NCBI GenBank assembly: GCA_905214245.1
Contig: CAJMLO010000035.1
Coordinates: forward strand, 1-12,532
Reading direction: 5' to 3'
Length of the DNA: 12,532 nucleotides
Source: an uncultured bacterium
Lineage (GTDB): Bacteria; Bacillota; Clostridia; TANB77; CAG-508
Below are positions 1-5,597 of the stretch, one piece after another (position 1 is the first letter of the stretch; each line of letters opens with the position of its first letter). Under the pieces are notes generated by a model, which was not told the DNA's origin, made no database searches, and saw only the letters and a program-made list of their open reading frames with translations. Both the position numbers and the translations under genes were made by a program.

Positions 1-932
1 GTAAATTTGCAAGTAAAAATAGCCGTGGTATAACACTTATTGCGCTTGTTGTAACTATTGTAGTGTTAATAATACTTGCTACTGTAAGTATACTAGCAGT
101 ATTTGGAGATAATGGAATTATTGCAAGAGCACAAACTGCAAAGGATACACATGAAAAAGGAAAGGCAGATGAAACAAATACACTAGATGATTATGCAAGC
201 TATATTGGAAATTATTTAGATGGAAAAGGTGGAAGCTCAGGAGATACAACATCAGGAGTAATAGAAAAAACAAAATCATATGTAGGATACTATGCGGATA
301 TAGACGGAGATGGAACAGTAGATGGAGTAATATATGCAGATTTAGCAGTAGGAGGAAGTGGACATTGGAGTGATTATGGAGATTTTTCATATGAAGCAAT
401 AACAGGAGTAAAAGACTATACAATAAGTCAAACAAATTATTCTGGAGATTTTGGAGATAATGGTGTATTAAAAGCAACAGGAAGTGGAAAAGATAGATTT
501 TATGTAATGGCACTATCAGACATAGATTCAAATGATTATACATGGTATACAAATGCTTCTTCAAGTGGAATAAGTGAATATAATACAATAACATCAGAAA
601 GTTTTGGCTCAGGAAAAACAAATACAGCAACAATGATAGCAAAATGGAATAGTAATGCATATGGAAATCAAGCAGATACAGATATGTGGAAAGTAATACA
701 AACTCAAGTAAATAAAGGATGGTTTGTGCCATCTAAAGAAGAATGGTCAGCATTTGCAAAAAATCTAAGCATAGACAGCACAAATTATGCAAATTACAAA
801 CTTTTAGATTGTTATTGGTCGTCGTCCCTTGACGGTAAGAATCAAGCGTGGCGCGCTCTCTTCGACCATGGGTACATGTATAGCACCACCATTAATTACG
901 ATCACTGTGTGCGCTTGAGCGCGACTTTTTAA
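1..932 (+). CDS. Prepilin-like surface protein with C-terminal C-type-lectin-like variable domain (5' end missing)
   Basis: The gene is open from the window edge (codons begin at base 3), so its start lies upstream; 309 residues are visible. Visible residues 8-14 read RGITLIA and lead into a ~20-residue hydrophobic helix. This is a type IV prepilin/pseudopilin signature with cleavage expected after Gly9. The usual +5 Glu is Ala, as I recall for many clostridial members. Residues 99-108 (DIDGDGTVDG) resemble a calcium-binding loop. Residues 239-248 (GWFVPSKEEW) followed by YWSSS (271-275), AW (282-283) and a terminal VRL resemble the FGE-sulfatase/DUF1566-type C-type-lectin fold. Inferred role: an exported, pilus- or membrane-tethered ligand-binding protein. 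The last ~115 bases differ sharply in GC and codon use and look like a DGR variable region. A prepilin peptidase would be needed for processing and is not in view. The exact ligand and family name are not determinable here. Confidence 0.8.
   Translation, partial: KFASKNSRGITLIALVVTIVVLIILATVSILAVFGDNGIIARAQTAKDTHEKGKADETNTLDDYASYIGNYLDGKGGSSGDTTSGVIEKTKSYVGYYADIDGDGTVDGVIYADLAVGGSGHWSDYGDFSYEAITGVKDYTISQTNYSGDFGDNGVLKATGSGKDRFYVMALSDIDSNDYTWYTNASSSGISEYNTITSESFGSGKTNTATMIAKWNSNAYGNQADTDMWKVIQTQVNKGWFVPSKEEWSAFAKNLSIDSTNYANYKLLDCYWSSSLDGKNQAWRALFDHGYMYSTTINYDHCVRLSATF
813..926 (+). other. Candidate DGR variable region (VR) at 3' end of the pilin-like gene
   Basis: From the TAT codon at 813 the composition changes abruptly. 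By my count bases 819-926 are 57/108 G+C, against an AT-rich body of the same gene. Fixed-looking anchors (Tyr-Trp-Ser-Ser-Ser, Ala-Trp, Phe, Gly, Val-Arg) alternate with stretches of NNC/NNT codons such as GAC, CGC, CTC, CAT, TAC, AGC, ACC, ATT, CAC and TGT. These are the codons expected when AAC/AAT codons of a template repeat are randomised at adenines. Position (extreme 3' end of the gene) and fold (C-type-lectin-like) match DGR targets. This is inference: the template repeat and reverse transcriptase are not in the window. Confidence 0.66.
909..926 (+). promoter_or_regulatory. Possible initiation-of-mutagenic-homing (IMH)-like GC-rich segment
   Basis: The end of the candidate VR is GC-rich and contains GCGC TTGA GCGC (911-922), an inverted repeat with 4-bp arms. 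In characterised DGRs the 3' end of the VR carries a short GC-rich sequence marking where mutagenic homing begins. Location and composition fit. Without the template repeat, the boundary and function are inferred. Confidence 0.35.
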
Positions 933-983
933 TTTGATAAAAAAATAAAAATAAGTAAACAGATTATGTAAGCAATACGTACA

Positions 984-1025
984 CATAAAGCTAATAAAAC
1001 TTCGTAAGAAGTTATTAGCTTTATG
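984..1025 (+). terminator. 18-bp hairpin with GTAA loop downstream of the pilin-like gene
   Basis: CATAAAGCTAATAA (984-997) pairs perfectly with 1012-1025. After an AA bulge (998-999), CTTC (1000-1003) pairs with GAAG (1008-1011) around a GTAA loop. The first T run (TTTTTT from about 1038) comes only ~13 bases after the stem, so it is an imperfect intrinsic terminator. It most likely ends the transcript of the upstream gene. Its tetraloop and position about 50 bases past the candidate VR also recall the hairpin/cruciform that follows the VR in some DGRs. Confidence 0.55.
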
Positions 1026-1044
1026 AAATAAAAATAATTTTTTC

Positions 1045-1085
1045 TGGGACGAACTCAATTCAGAACTGTTTTTGGGTTCGTCCCA
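1045..1085. repeat. Strong inverted repeat with GGGACGAAC arms, possible terminator
   Basis: TGGGACGAACTCAA (1045-1058) pairs with 1072-1085, giving 14 pairs with one T-G wobble around a 13-base loop. It is GC-richer than its surroundings. Only a weak T-rich stretch follows on the plus strand (ATTTAT, then TTTTT at 1096-1100). It may be a second terminator insulating the sigH promoter, or a copy of a dispersed intergenic repeat; the window holds no second copy to decide this. Confidence 0.5.
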
Positions 1086-1112
1086 ATTTATAAGCTTTTT
1101 GTGTTTTAGGGC

Positions 1113-1142
1113 TTGACACGAGAAGGATTATAGCCGTATAAT
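1113..1142 (+). promoter_or_regulatory. Sigma-A-type promoter for sigH
   Basis: A perfect -35 TTGACA (1113-1118) and a perfect -10 TATAAT (1137-1142) are separated by 18 bases. Transcription would begin near 1149, leaving a leader of about 70 bases before sigH. It would drive sigH and the tRNA directly behind it. Confidence 0.82.
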
Positions 1143-1220
1143 ACAAGCAAGGAGAAACTTTGATGTAATAATAACAATTTTACTCATGTTTACAAACTTT
1201 TAGGAGGTAATTACTAACAT

Positions 1221-1865
1221 ATGGACATTAAAGAACAAAATAATTCTTCTAAAAAAGATTATAGCAAAATGAAGGACGAAGATTTAATAGAAATAATAAA
1301 ATCTGGTGATAAGTTTGCTCTAGAATACTTGATTAATAGATACAAAGAACTTGTAAATATTAAAGTAAGTAAATATTACATTATTGGTGCTGAAAAAGAT
1401 GATATTGTACAAGAAGGACTAATTGGTTTGTTTAAAGCAATTAAATGCTATAAACCTGACCAACAGAATTCATTTAAAAGCTTTGCAAATATGTGCATAG
1501 AAAGACAACTTATAACAGCTATAAAAACTTCTAACCGTCAAAAACATATGCCACTTAATTCATATTTGTCGCTTAATATGTCTGCATATGATGAAGAAAG
1601 TGATGATACAGAGGTTATGGAGGTTTTTAATAATGCTTTGATAGAAGATCCTCTTGACACAATTACTAAAAAGGAATATTATGCTAGCATTGAAAATGCA
1701 ATAGATAAAGCTTTAAGCGATTTTGAAAAAAAGGTTCTTACAGGTTATATGAATGGAGAAAGTTATACAGAAATTGCTAAAAAACTTGATACACCTGTTA
1801 AGTCAATTGACAATGCGATTCAAAGAATAAGAAAAAAAGCACTTAAGGGTATTGAAAAAATTTAA
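1221..1865 (+). CDS. sigH: RNA polymerase sigma factor SigH (Spo0H type)
   Basis: A 214-residue sigma-70-family factor, the usual length for SigH (about 210-220). Region 2 is recognisable from the DDIVQEGLIGLFKAI stretch (residues 60-74) and the SFKSFANMCIERQLITAIKT stretch, followed by the SigH-typical RQKHMPLNSY segment. The C-terminal region 4 has a helix-turn-helix (SYTEIAKKLDTPVKSIDNAIQRIRKKA). SigH directs early stationary-phase and sporulation or competence genes in Firmicutes, where the family is best known. The start is set by AGGAGG at 1202-1207, 13 bases before the ATG. Expression should come from the consensus promoter at 1113-1142. A tRNA-Thr gene begins 2 bases after the stop, so the two are probably cotranscribed. 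Presence of SigH alone does not prove sporulation. Confidence 0.93.
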   Translation: MDIKEQNNSSKKDYSKMKDEDLIEIIKSGDKFALEYLINRYKELVNIKVSKYYIIGAEKDDIVQEGLIGLFKAIKCYKPDQQNSFKSFANMCIERQLITAIKTSNRQKHMPLNSYLSLNMSAYDEESDDTEVMEVFNNALIEDPLDTITKKEYYASIENAIDKALSDFEKKVLTGYMNGESYTEIAKKLDTPVKSIDNAIQRIRKKALKGIEKI

Positions 1866-1867
1866 AT

Positions 1868-1943
1868 GCTTTCATAGCTCAGTCGGTAGAGCGCAGCCTT
1901 GGTAAGGCTGAGGTCGCGGGTTCGATTCCCGCTGTAAGCCCCA
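1868..1943 (+). tRNA. tRNA-Thr, anticodon GGT
   Basis: A 76-base cloverleaf with encoded CCA (1941-1943). The D stem GCTC/GAGC, anticodon stem CAGCC/GGCTG with loop TTGGTAA (anticodon GGT at 1901-1903), and T arm GCGGG TTCGATT CCCGC all pair well. The acceptor stem GCTTTCA/TGTAAGC has a T-T mismatch at pair 5-68, and the discriminator base is C; both are unusual. The gene lies 2 bases after the sigH stop, so it is probably cut out of a sigH transcript. It decodes ACC and ACU. Confidence 0.93.
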
Positions 1944-1964
1944 TTTTATTTTAATATAAAATGG
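1941..1964 (+). repeat. AT-rich inverted repeat starting in the tRNA CCA tail
   Basis: CCATTTTAT (1941-1949) pairs with ATAAAATGG (1956-1964) around a 6-base loop. It includes the CCA of tRNA-Thr. It may be a weak transcript-end structure or affect 3' trimming of the tRNA precursor; no T run follows. Confidence 0.35.
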
Positions 1965-1983
1965 ATTTGATGATGTAAAAATA

Positions 1984-2005
1984 TAAGCCTTATTTATAAG
2001 GCTTA
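1984..2005. terminator. Hairpin between tRNA-Thr and the L,D-transpeptidase
   Basis: TAAGCCTTA (1984-1992) pairs with TAAGGCTTA (1997-2005) around TTTA, a 9-bp stem. No clear T tract follows on the plus strand, so its role as a terminator of the sigH-tRNA transcript is uncertain. It could also sit in the leader of the next gene. Confidence 0.35.
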
Positions 2006-2044
2006 AAATATGTAGTTTAAAAAGCTAATAAAAGGGGAAAACAA

Positions 2045-3097
2045 ATGGAAAAATTTAAAGAAACATTAAATAAAAGAATTAATGAAGAAAGTGCAACATA
2101 TGCAATTTTATTTGCGGTTCTTATTACGGTTATTGCAACAGTTGGAATATTTATGTTTATAAATTCTAAAAAAGATATTTCGACTGCAAGTTTAAATGTT
2201 AATTTTAATGATGAGAAAAATGAAGCAAACAATCAAGAGGAAGAACAGAGCATAGAAAATCTTACATCAGTTGATTCTATAAATAGTGTTGATGAACTAA
2301 AAAAACTTAATGAAAAAGAAGTTGAAGAAGCTAAAAAGAAAGAGAAAAAAGCAAAGACAACCACAAGTAAAACACCAGAATATTACATAAAGGTAAATTA
2401 TAAAGCACAAGTTGTTACTATATATACTAAAGACAAAAATGGTAAGTTTACAAAGCCTGTAAAGGCTATGGTTTGCTCAACTGGAACACATACACCAACA
2501 TCAGGAGTATATAAAACACCAAACAGATTTAGATGGCTTCGCATGATAGGTGGTGTATATTCTCAATATTGTACACAAATTGTTGGAGATATTTTATTCC
2601 ACTCTGTACCTTATTTAGAGAGAGGAAATCATGCAAGTCTTGAATATTGGGCATATGATAAACTTGGCACAAGAGCTTCACTTGGATGTATAAGACTTAC
2701 ATGCAAAGATGCAAAATGGATATATGATAATTGCAAACTTGGCACAAAAGTTGAGTTCTATTCAAGTTCTAATCCTGGACCACTTGGAAAACCAACAGCA
2801 AGAAAAATATCAAGTGCTCCAAGTAATGTAAGAGGATGGGATCCAACAGATCCAGCAAGAGGAAATCCTTGGCCAAAATATTTAAAAGAAAAAAATAACA
2901 ATGACAAGAAAAATAATGATAAGAAAAACAATAATAGAAATAATGAAAATACAAATACAACTAAACCATCAGGAAAAGATGATGGAAAACAAAATGAGTT
3001 TACAAACGAAGTAACTAATGAAATAACAAATGAGTTTACAAATAAAGAAGTAACAAACAAGACAGATAATAAGATATATGTAAATGATGTTATTTAA
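2045..3097 (+). CDS. Membrane-anchored L,D-transpeptidase (YkuD domain)
   Basis: 350 residues. One transmembrane helix spans about residues 19-40, with the short N-terminus in the cytoplasm and the rest outside. A charged, coiled-coil-prone stretch (60-105) leads to the YkuD catalytic domain (about 111-240). The conserved His is in FHS (H186), and the catalytic motif S-x-G-C-x-R is SLGCIR (S212, C215, R217). Such enzymes make 3-3 peptide cross-links in peptidoglycan or attach proteins to it. The tail (about 281-350) is a low-complexity Lys/Asn stretch (N284-N300) followed by E-[FVI]-T-N tetrapeptide repeats (318-338), probably a disordered wall-contacting extension. The start is supported by AAAGGGG (2032-2038) 6 bases upstream. 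No clear promoter is seen, so expression may come from read-through or an unrecognised site in 1944-2030. Confidence 0.88.
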   Translation: MEKFKETLNKRINEESATYAILFAVLITVIATVGIFMFINSKKDISTASLNVNFNDEKNEANNQEEEQSIENLTSVDSINSVDELKKLNEKEVEEAKKKEKKAKTTTSKTPEYYIKVNYKAQVVTIYTKDKNGKFTKPVKAMVCSTGTHTPTSGVYKTPNRFRWLRMIGGVYSQYCTQIVGDILFHSVPYLERGNHASLEYWAYDKLGTRASLGCIRLTCKDAKWIYDNCKLGTKVEFYSSSNPGPLGKPTARKISSAPSNVRGWDPTDPARGNPWPKYLKEKNNNDKKNNDKKNNNRNNENTNTTKPSGKDDGKQNEFTNEVTNEITNEFTNKEVTNKTDNKIYVNDVI

Positions 3098-3118
3098 TTA
3101 CACACTTCGATTGTGTAA
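3098..3118 (+). repeat. Small hairpin between the L,D-transpeptidase gene and ychF
   Basis: TTACACA (3098-3104), directly after the stop codon, pairs with TGTGTAA (3112-3118) around a 7-base loop. There is no T run, so it is a poor terminator. It may be a processing or attenuation element in a shared transcript. Confidence 0.3.
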
Positions 3119-3138
3119 GATGAAGGGATTGAATTGAT

Positions 3139-4230
3139 ATGAAAATAGGAATTGTAGGCTTACCAAATGTTGGAAAAAGTACAATGTTTAATGCAATAAC
3201 AAATGCTGGAGCAGAATGTGCAAATTATCCGTTTTGTACAATAGAACCAAATGTAGGAGTTGTTCCAGTTCCAGATGAAAGACTGGATGAATTAACTAAA
3301 ATGTATAAACCAGAAAAAACTACTCATGCAATTATTGAATTCGTAGATATTGCAGGACTTGTAAAAGGTGCAAGTAAAGGAGAAGGACTAGGAAACAAGT
3401 TTTTATCTCACATTAGAGAAGTTGATGCTATATGCGAAGTTGTTAGATGTTTTGAAGATCCGAATATTGTCCATGTTGATGGTAGCATTGATCCAATAAG
3501 AGATATAGAAACAATAAACCTAGAACTTATTTTTGCAGATATAGAAACTTTAAATAAGAGAATAGACAGTGTAAAGAAAAAATTAAAAGCTGATAAAAAG
3601 TGCCAAGAGGAATTAGACGTTTTAGAAAAAATAAAAAATGTTTTGGAAAATGGAAAATCTGCAAGAACTGTTGAACTTAATGATGATGAAAAAGAATTCT
3701 TAAAAGATACATTTTTACTTACAATGAAACCAATTTTATATATTGCAAATGTTTCAGAAGAACAACTTGCTGATGCAAGTAATGATGAAAATGTAAAAAA
3801 AGTTGTTATGTATGCAAAACAAGAAAATGCAGAAGTTATTCCTTTATGTGTTAAAATTGAAGAAGAACTTGCAAGTCTTGATGGAGATGATAAAAAAGAA
3901 ATGCTAGATGCTCTTGGACTTGAGTCATCTGGACTTGATAAAGTAATAAAGGCAAGTTACGATTTACTTGGATTAATGTCATTTTTAACAGCAGGAGAGC
4001 CAGAAGTTAGAGCATGGACAATAAAAAAAGGAACTAAAGCTCCACAAGCTGCTGGAAAGATTCATAGCGATATTGAAAGAGGATTTATACGAGCTGAAAT
4101 AGTATCTTATGATGATTTGATGAGAGAAGGAAGTATGACAGCTGCAAAAGAGAAAGGCTTAGTTCGCTCAGAAGGAAAAGAATATATTATGCAAGATGGA
4201 GACATTGTATTGTTTAGATTTAATGTGTAA
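3139..4230 (+). CDS. ychF: Obg-family P-loop ATPase YchF (OLA1 type)
   Basis: 363 residues, the usual length. Walker A/G1 is GLPNVGKS (residues 7-14), the G3 motif is DIAG (70-73), and the G4 position reads NVSE (204-207) instead of NKxD, the known hallmark of ATP rather than GTP preference. A coiled-coil insert (about 130-175) interrupts the G domain. The C-terminal TGS domain (about 280-363) contains the conserved GxIHSDIERGFIRAE region and ends in VLFRFNV. YchF binds ribosomes and is linked to translation and stress or redox responses. The start has only a moderate ribosome site (GAAGGG, 3122-3127), 11 bases upstream. The gene lies 41 bases after the L,D-transpeptidase gene; no strong separate promoter is visible. 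Confidence 0.96.
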   Translation: MKIGIVGLPNVGKSTMFNAITNAGAECANYPFCTIEPNVGVVPVPDERLDELTKMYKPEKTTHAIIEFVDIAGLVKGASKGEGLGNKFLSHIREVDAICEVVRCFEDPNIVHVDGSIDPIRDIETINLELIFADIETLNKRIDSVKKKLKADKKCQEELDVLEKIKNVLENGKSARTVELNDDEKEFLKDTFLLTMKPILYIANVSEEQLADASNDENVKKVVMYAKQENAEVIPLCVKIEEELASLDGDDKKEMLDALGLESSGLDKVIKASYDLLGLMSFLTAGEPEVRAWTIKKGTKAPQAAGKIHSDIERGFIRAEIVSYDDLMREGSMTAAKEKGLVRSEGKEYIMQDGDIVLFRFNV

Positions 4231-4238
4231 AAATTTTT

Positions 4239-4269
4239 AGCATTTTTGATAAAAAATGTCAAAAATGCT
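4239..4269 (+). terminator. Hairpin after ychF, overlapping the next promoter
   Basis: AGCATTTTTGA (4239-4249) pairs perfectly with TCAAAAATGCT (4259-4269), an 11-bp stem with a 9-base loop. No T run follows; the right arm runs into the -35 box of the next gene. It may serve as a weak terminator or influence promoter use. Confidence 0.4.
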
Positions 4270-4297
4270 TGACTATGTTAATCAAAGATAGTAAAAT
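4269..4297 (+). promoter_or_regulatory. Sigma-A-type promoter for the LPQTG protein gene
   Basis: TTGACT (4269-4274) and TAAAAT (4292-4297) are separated by exactly 17 bases. The transcript would have a leader of about 90 bases before the coding sequence at 4396. Confidence 0.65.
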
Positions 4298-4317
4298 AAA
4301 TATGTAGGAATAATTAG

Positions 4318-4349
4318 ATTTATGGTATAAAAAATAAAAAACCATAAAT
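4318..4349. repeat. Inverted repeat in the leader of the LPQTG protein gene
   Basis: ATTTATGGT (4318-4326) pairs with ACCATAAAT (4341-4349) with a 14-base A-rich loop. It lies just downstream of the predicted transcription start and could be an operator half-site pair or a leader hairpin. No regulator can be named. Confidence 0.3.
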
Positions 4350-4395
4350 AATAAATGATATAAAAATATATCTAAAGAAAAAAGGAGAGGTTAAA

Positions 4396-4761
4396 ATGTC
4401 AAAGATGAAAAAAATTATTATGGTAGCATTGATTGTATTAGTTAGTTGTGTACTTGTTAGTATGACTGCAACAGTAAAAGCAACAGATCAAAATCCAATT
4501 ATTGATATTAGTGGAAATCTTGATATATCTACAGGAAATGAAACATCAAGCAATACAACTTCAAATACTGATGTAGCACCATCAATTAATACAACAGAAA
4601 ATAGCCAAGTTATTCAACCTGTTACAAATACAACAGAGAATACAACAGACAAACTTCCACAAACAGGTGTAACAGAAGACATAACAGTAATGTTCTTCAT
4701 CGTAGTTTGTGCAGTATCAGCTATATATGCTTACAAAAAAATTAGAGATTATAATATGTAA
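4396..4761 (+). CDS. Small LPQTG-anchored cell-wall protein
   Basis: 121 residues. An N-terminal signal peptide has Lys residues at 3-6, a hydrophobic core at about 7-23 and likely cleavage after VKA (27-29). The middle (30-86) is rich in Thr, Asn and Ser, with repeated NTTEN-like units and no recognisable fold. The sorting signal is complete: LPQTG (87-91), a hydrophobic segment (about 96-112) and a positive tail containing KK and R. A sortase would cut between Thr90 and Gly91 and join the protein to peptidoglycan. The mature chain is only about 60 residues, so it may be a surface coat or stalk rather than an enzyme. AAAGGAGAGG (4381-4390) supports the start. The sortase gene converges on it from the other strand and is its likely partner. 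The function beyond anchoring is unknown. Confidence 0.82.
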   Translation: MSKMKKIIMVALIVLVSCVLVSMTATVKATDQNPIIDISGNLDISTGNETSSNTTSNTDVAPSINTTENSQVIQPVTNTTENTTDKLPQTGVTEDITVMFFIVVCAVSAIYAYKKIRDYNM

Positions 4762-4766
4762 GAATG

Positions 4767-4792
4767 AAAGGGAGTATATTAATACTTCCTTT
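4767..4792. terminator. Bidirectional terminator between LPQTG gene and sortase
   Basis: AAAGGGAGTAT (4767-4777) pairs with ATACTTCCTTT (4782-4792), an 11-bp stem with one G-T wobble and an ATTA loop. It fills the 32-base gap between two converging genes. T-rich sequence follows on the plus strand (TTTTCTATTT), and A/T-rich flanks occur on the minus side. Confidence 0.7.
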
Positions 4793-4793
4793 T

Positions 4794-5465
4794 CTATTTG
4801 CACACAATTACTAAGCGTTTGCCTGTAACATTGTTACATGTAACGAGTGTGACAATTGTTTGACCATTAGTTTCTTGATTTGTACAAGAAAGATCAGATG
4901 GTTTAGTTTCGTATTTATCAAATACTGTATATTCTTTTAAGTTTCCATTAAAATCATATATTTTTATTTTGTCTTTTTTATTCAATTTGTGCAGATTGCT
5001 AAAAAGTTTGTAGTCAACATAATTATGACCAGCAATACATAAATTACCTATTTCATTTGGCATAGGTCCTGCAAATCTACATACAGATATGTTTAGTAAA
5101 TCTTTGCTACTTTCAGAAAGTATTGGATATGATAAGTTTATTTTATCAATTTTTATCATACCTATTACAAATGGCTTAGAAGAAGCAAAAGAATCTGTTT
5201 TTTCAACCGTATAGTTATTATTTTCAGCGTATAATGTTGCTATTTTATAGGAATTTAATAATTGACTTGAAATATTTTCTTTTTGTTTGTTTTGAAATAT
5301 GCGTATAAAAACAAACAATAAAAAGAATAATGCTAAAATAAAAGAAAATATGAATTGATAAAAATAAAAATTGTTTTTTACTTTTATTTTACCATTTTTT
5401 ATATCTACATTTTTAATTTCGTAATCATTATTGTTTTCATCGTTAAAATTTAATATTTGATTCAT
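4794..5465 (-). CDS. Sortase (transpeptidase, class unresolved)
   Basis: 223 residues from the chosen start. A transmembrane helix at about residues 34-56 anchors the enzyme, with the catalytic domain outside. The catalytic triad is visible: His147 in CIAGHNY, Cys210 in TLVTC and Arg217 in TGKRLVIV. Sortases cleave LPXTG-like signals and link proteins to the cell wall. The neighbouring LPQTG protein, converging from the other strand, is the obvious substrate. A longer reading frame begins at 5498, but that ATG sits inside the predicted -10 box. The start at 5465 has AAAGGA (5475-5480 on the minus strand) 9 bases upstream, so it is preferred. I cannot assign class A, B, D or E from motifs alone. 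The gene ends at the bidirectional terminator. Confidence 0.9.
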   Translation of the reverse strand: MNQILNFNDENNNDYEIKNVDIKNGKIKVKNNFYFYQFIFSFILALFFLLFVFIRIFQNKQKENISSQLLNSYKIATLYAENNNYTVEKTDSFASSKPFVIGMIKIDKINLSYPILSESSKDLLNISVCRFAGPMPNEIGNLCIAGHNYVDYKLFSNLHKLNKKDKIKIYDFNGNLKEYTVFDKYETKPSDLSCTNQETNGQTIVTLVTCNNVTGKRLVIVCK

Positions 5466-5474
5466 GTTATTAAT

Positions 5475-5480
5475 TCCTTT
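5475..5480 (-). promoter_or_regulatory. Ribosome binding site that sets the sortase start
   Basis: Minus-strand AAAGGA lies 9 bases before the ATG at 5465. The upstream in-frame ATG at 5498 has no such site. Confidence 0.7.
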
Positions 5481-5497
5481 GTATAATATTATTAACA

Positions 5498-5526
5498 ATA
5501 CTAAAAAAAATATTAAGAAATTTCAA
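5498..5526 (-). promoter_or_regulatory. Possible promoter for the sortase gene
   Basis: On the minus strand TTGAAA (5521-5526) and TAGTAT (5498-5503) are separated by 17 bases. The match at -10 is 4 of 6. Position, just upstream of the preferred sortase start, supports it. Confidence 0.4.
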
Positions 5527-5534
5527 AAAAATGA

Positions 5535-5563
5535 TGCAAAGTAATAGCAAGATGTGATAGAAT
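5535..5563 (+). promoter_or_regulatory. Extended -10 promoter for the pyrH operon
   Basis: TGATAGAAT (5555-5563) gives an extended -10 (TGn before TAGAAT). The -35 region at 17 bases (TGCAAA, 5535-5540) is weak, as is usual for extended -10 promoters. It lies about 35 bases before the pyrH start and could drive the whole run to polC. Confidence 0.5.
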
Positions 5564-5597
5564 AGAGCAAGGTAAAATTAAAGTAAGGAGAGTGTTA

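Noticed and set aside
118..732. Long minus-strand open frame of 204 codons opposite the pilin-like gene
   Set aside because: Leu/His/Tyr-rich translation, no ribosome site or domain, and it lies wholly within a clear plus-strand coding region; it reflects codon composition on the other strand.
813..932. GC-rich gene end as a horizontally acquired fragment or assembly join
   Set aside because: The reading frame continues smoothly into the expected lectin-fold motifs (YWSSS ... AW ... VRL) and the codon pattern fits adenine-targeted diversification better than simple transfer.
1149..1168. AAGGAG followed by ATG TAA in the sigH leader, resembling a start-stop regulatory element
   Set aside because: The site would be at the very 5' end of the predicted transcript and a start-stop pair is easily formed by chance in AT-rich DNA; no support for function.
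4435..4450. LVSC lipobox-like sequence in the signal peptide of the LPQTG protein
   Set aside because: The residues after Cys18 continue as a hydrophobic core (VLVSMTATV), unlike a lipoprotein; a normal cleavage site follows at VKA, and a full LPXTG signal is present.
5466..5498. Upstream sortase start giving 11 extra residues
   Set aside because: That ATG overlaps the predicted -10 box and lacks a ribosome site, while ATG 5465 has AAAGGA at good spacing.
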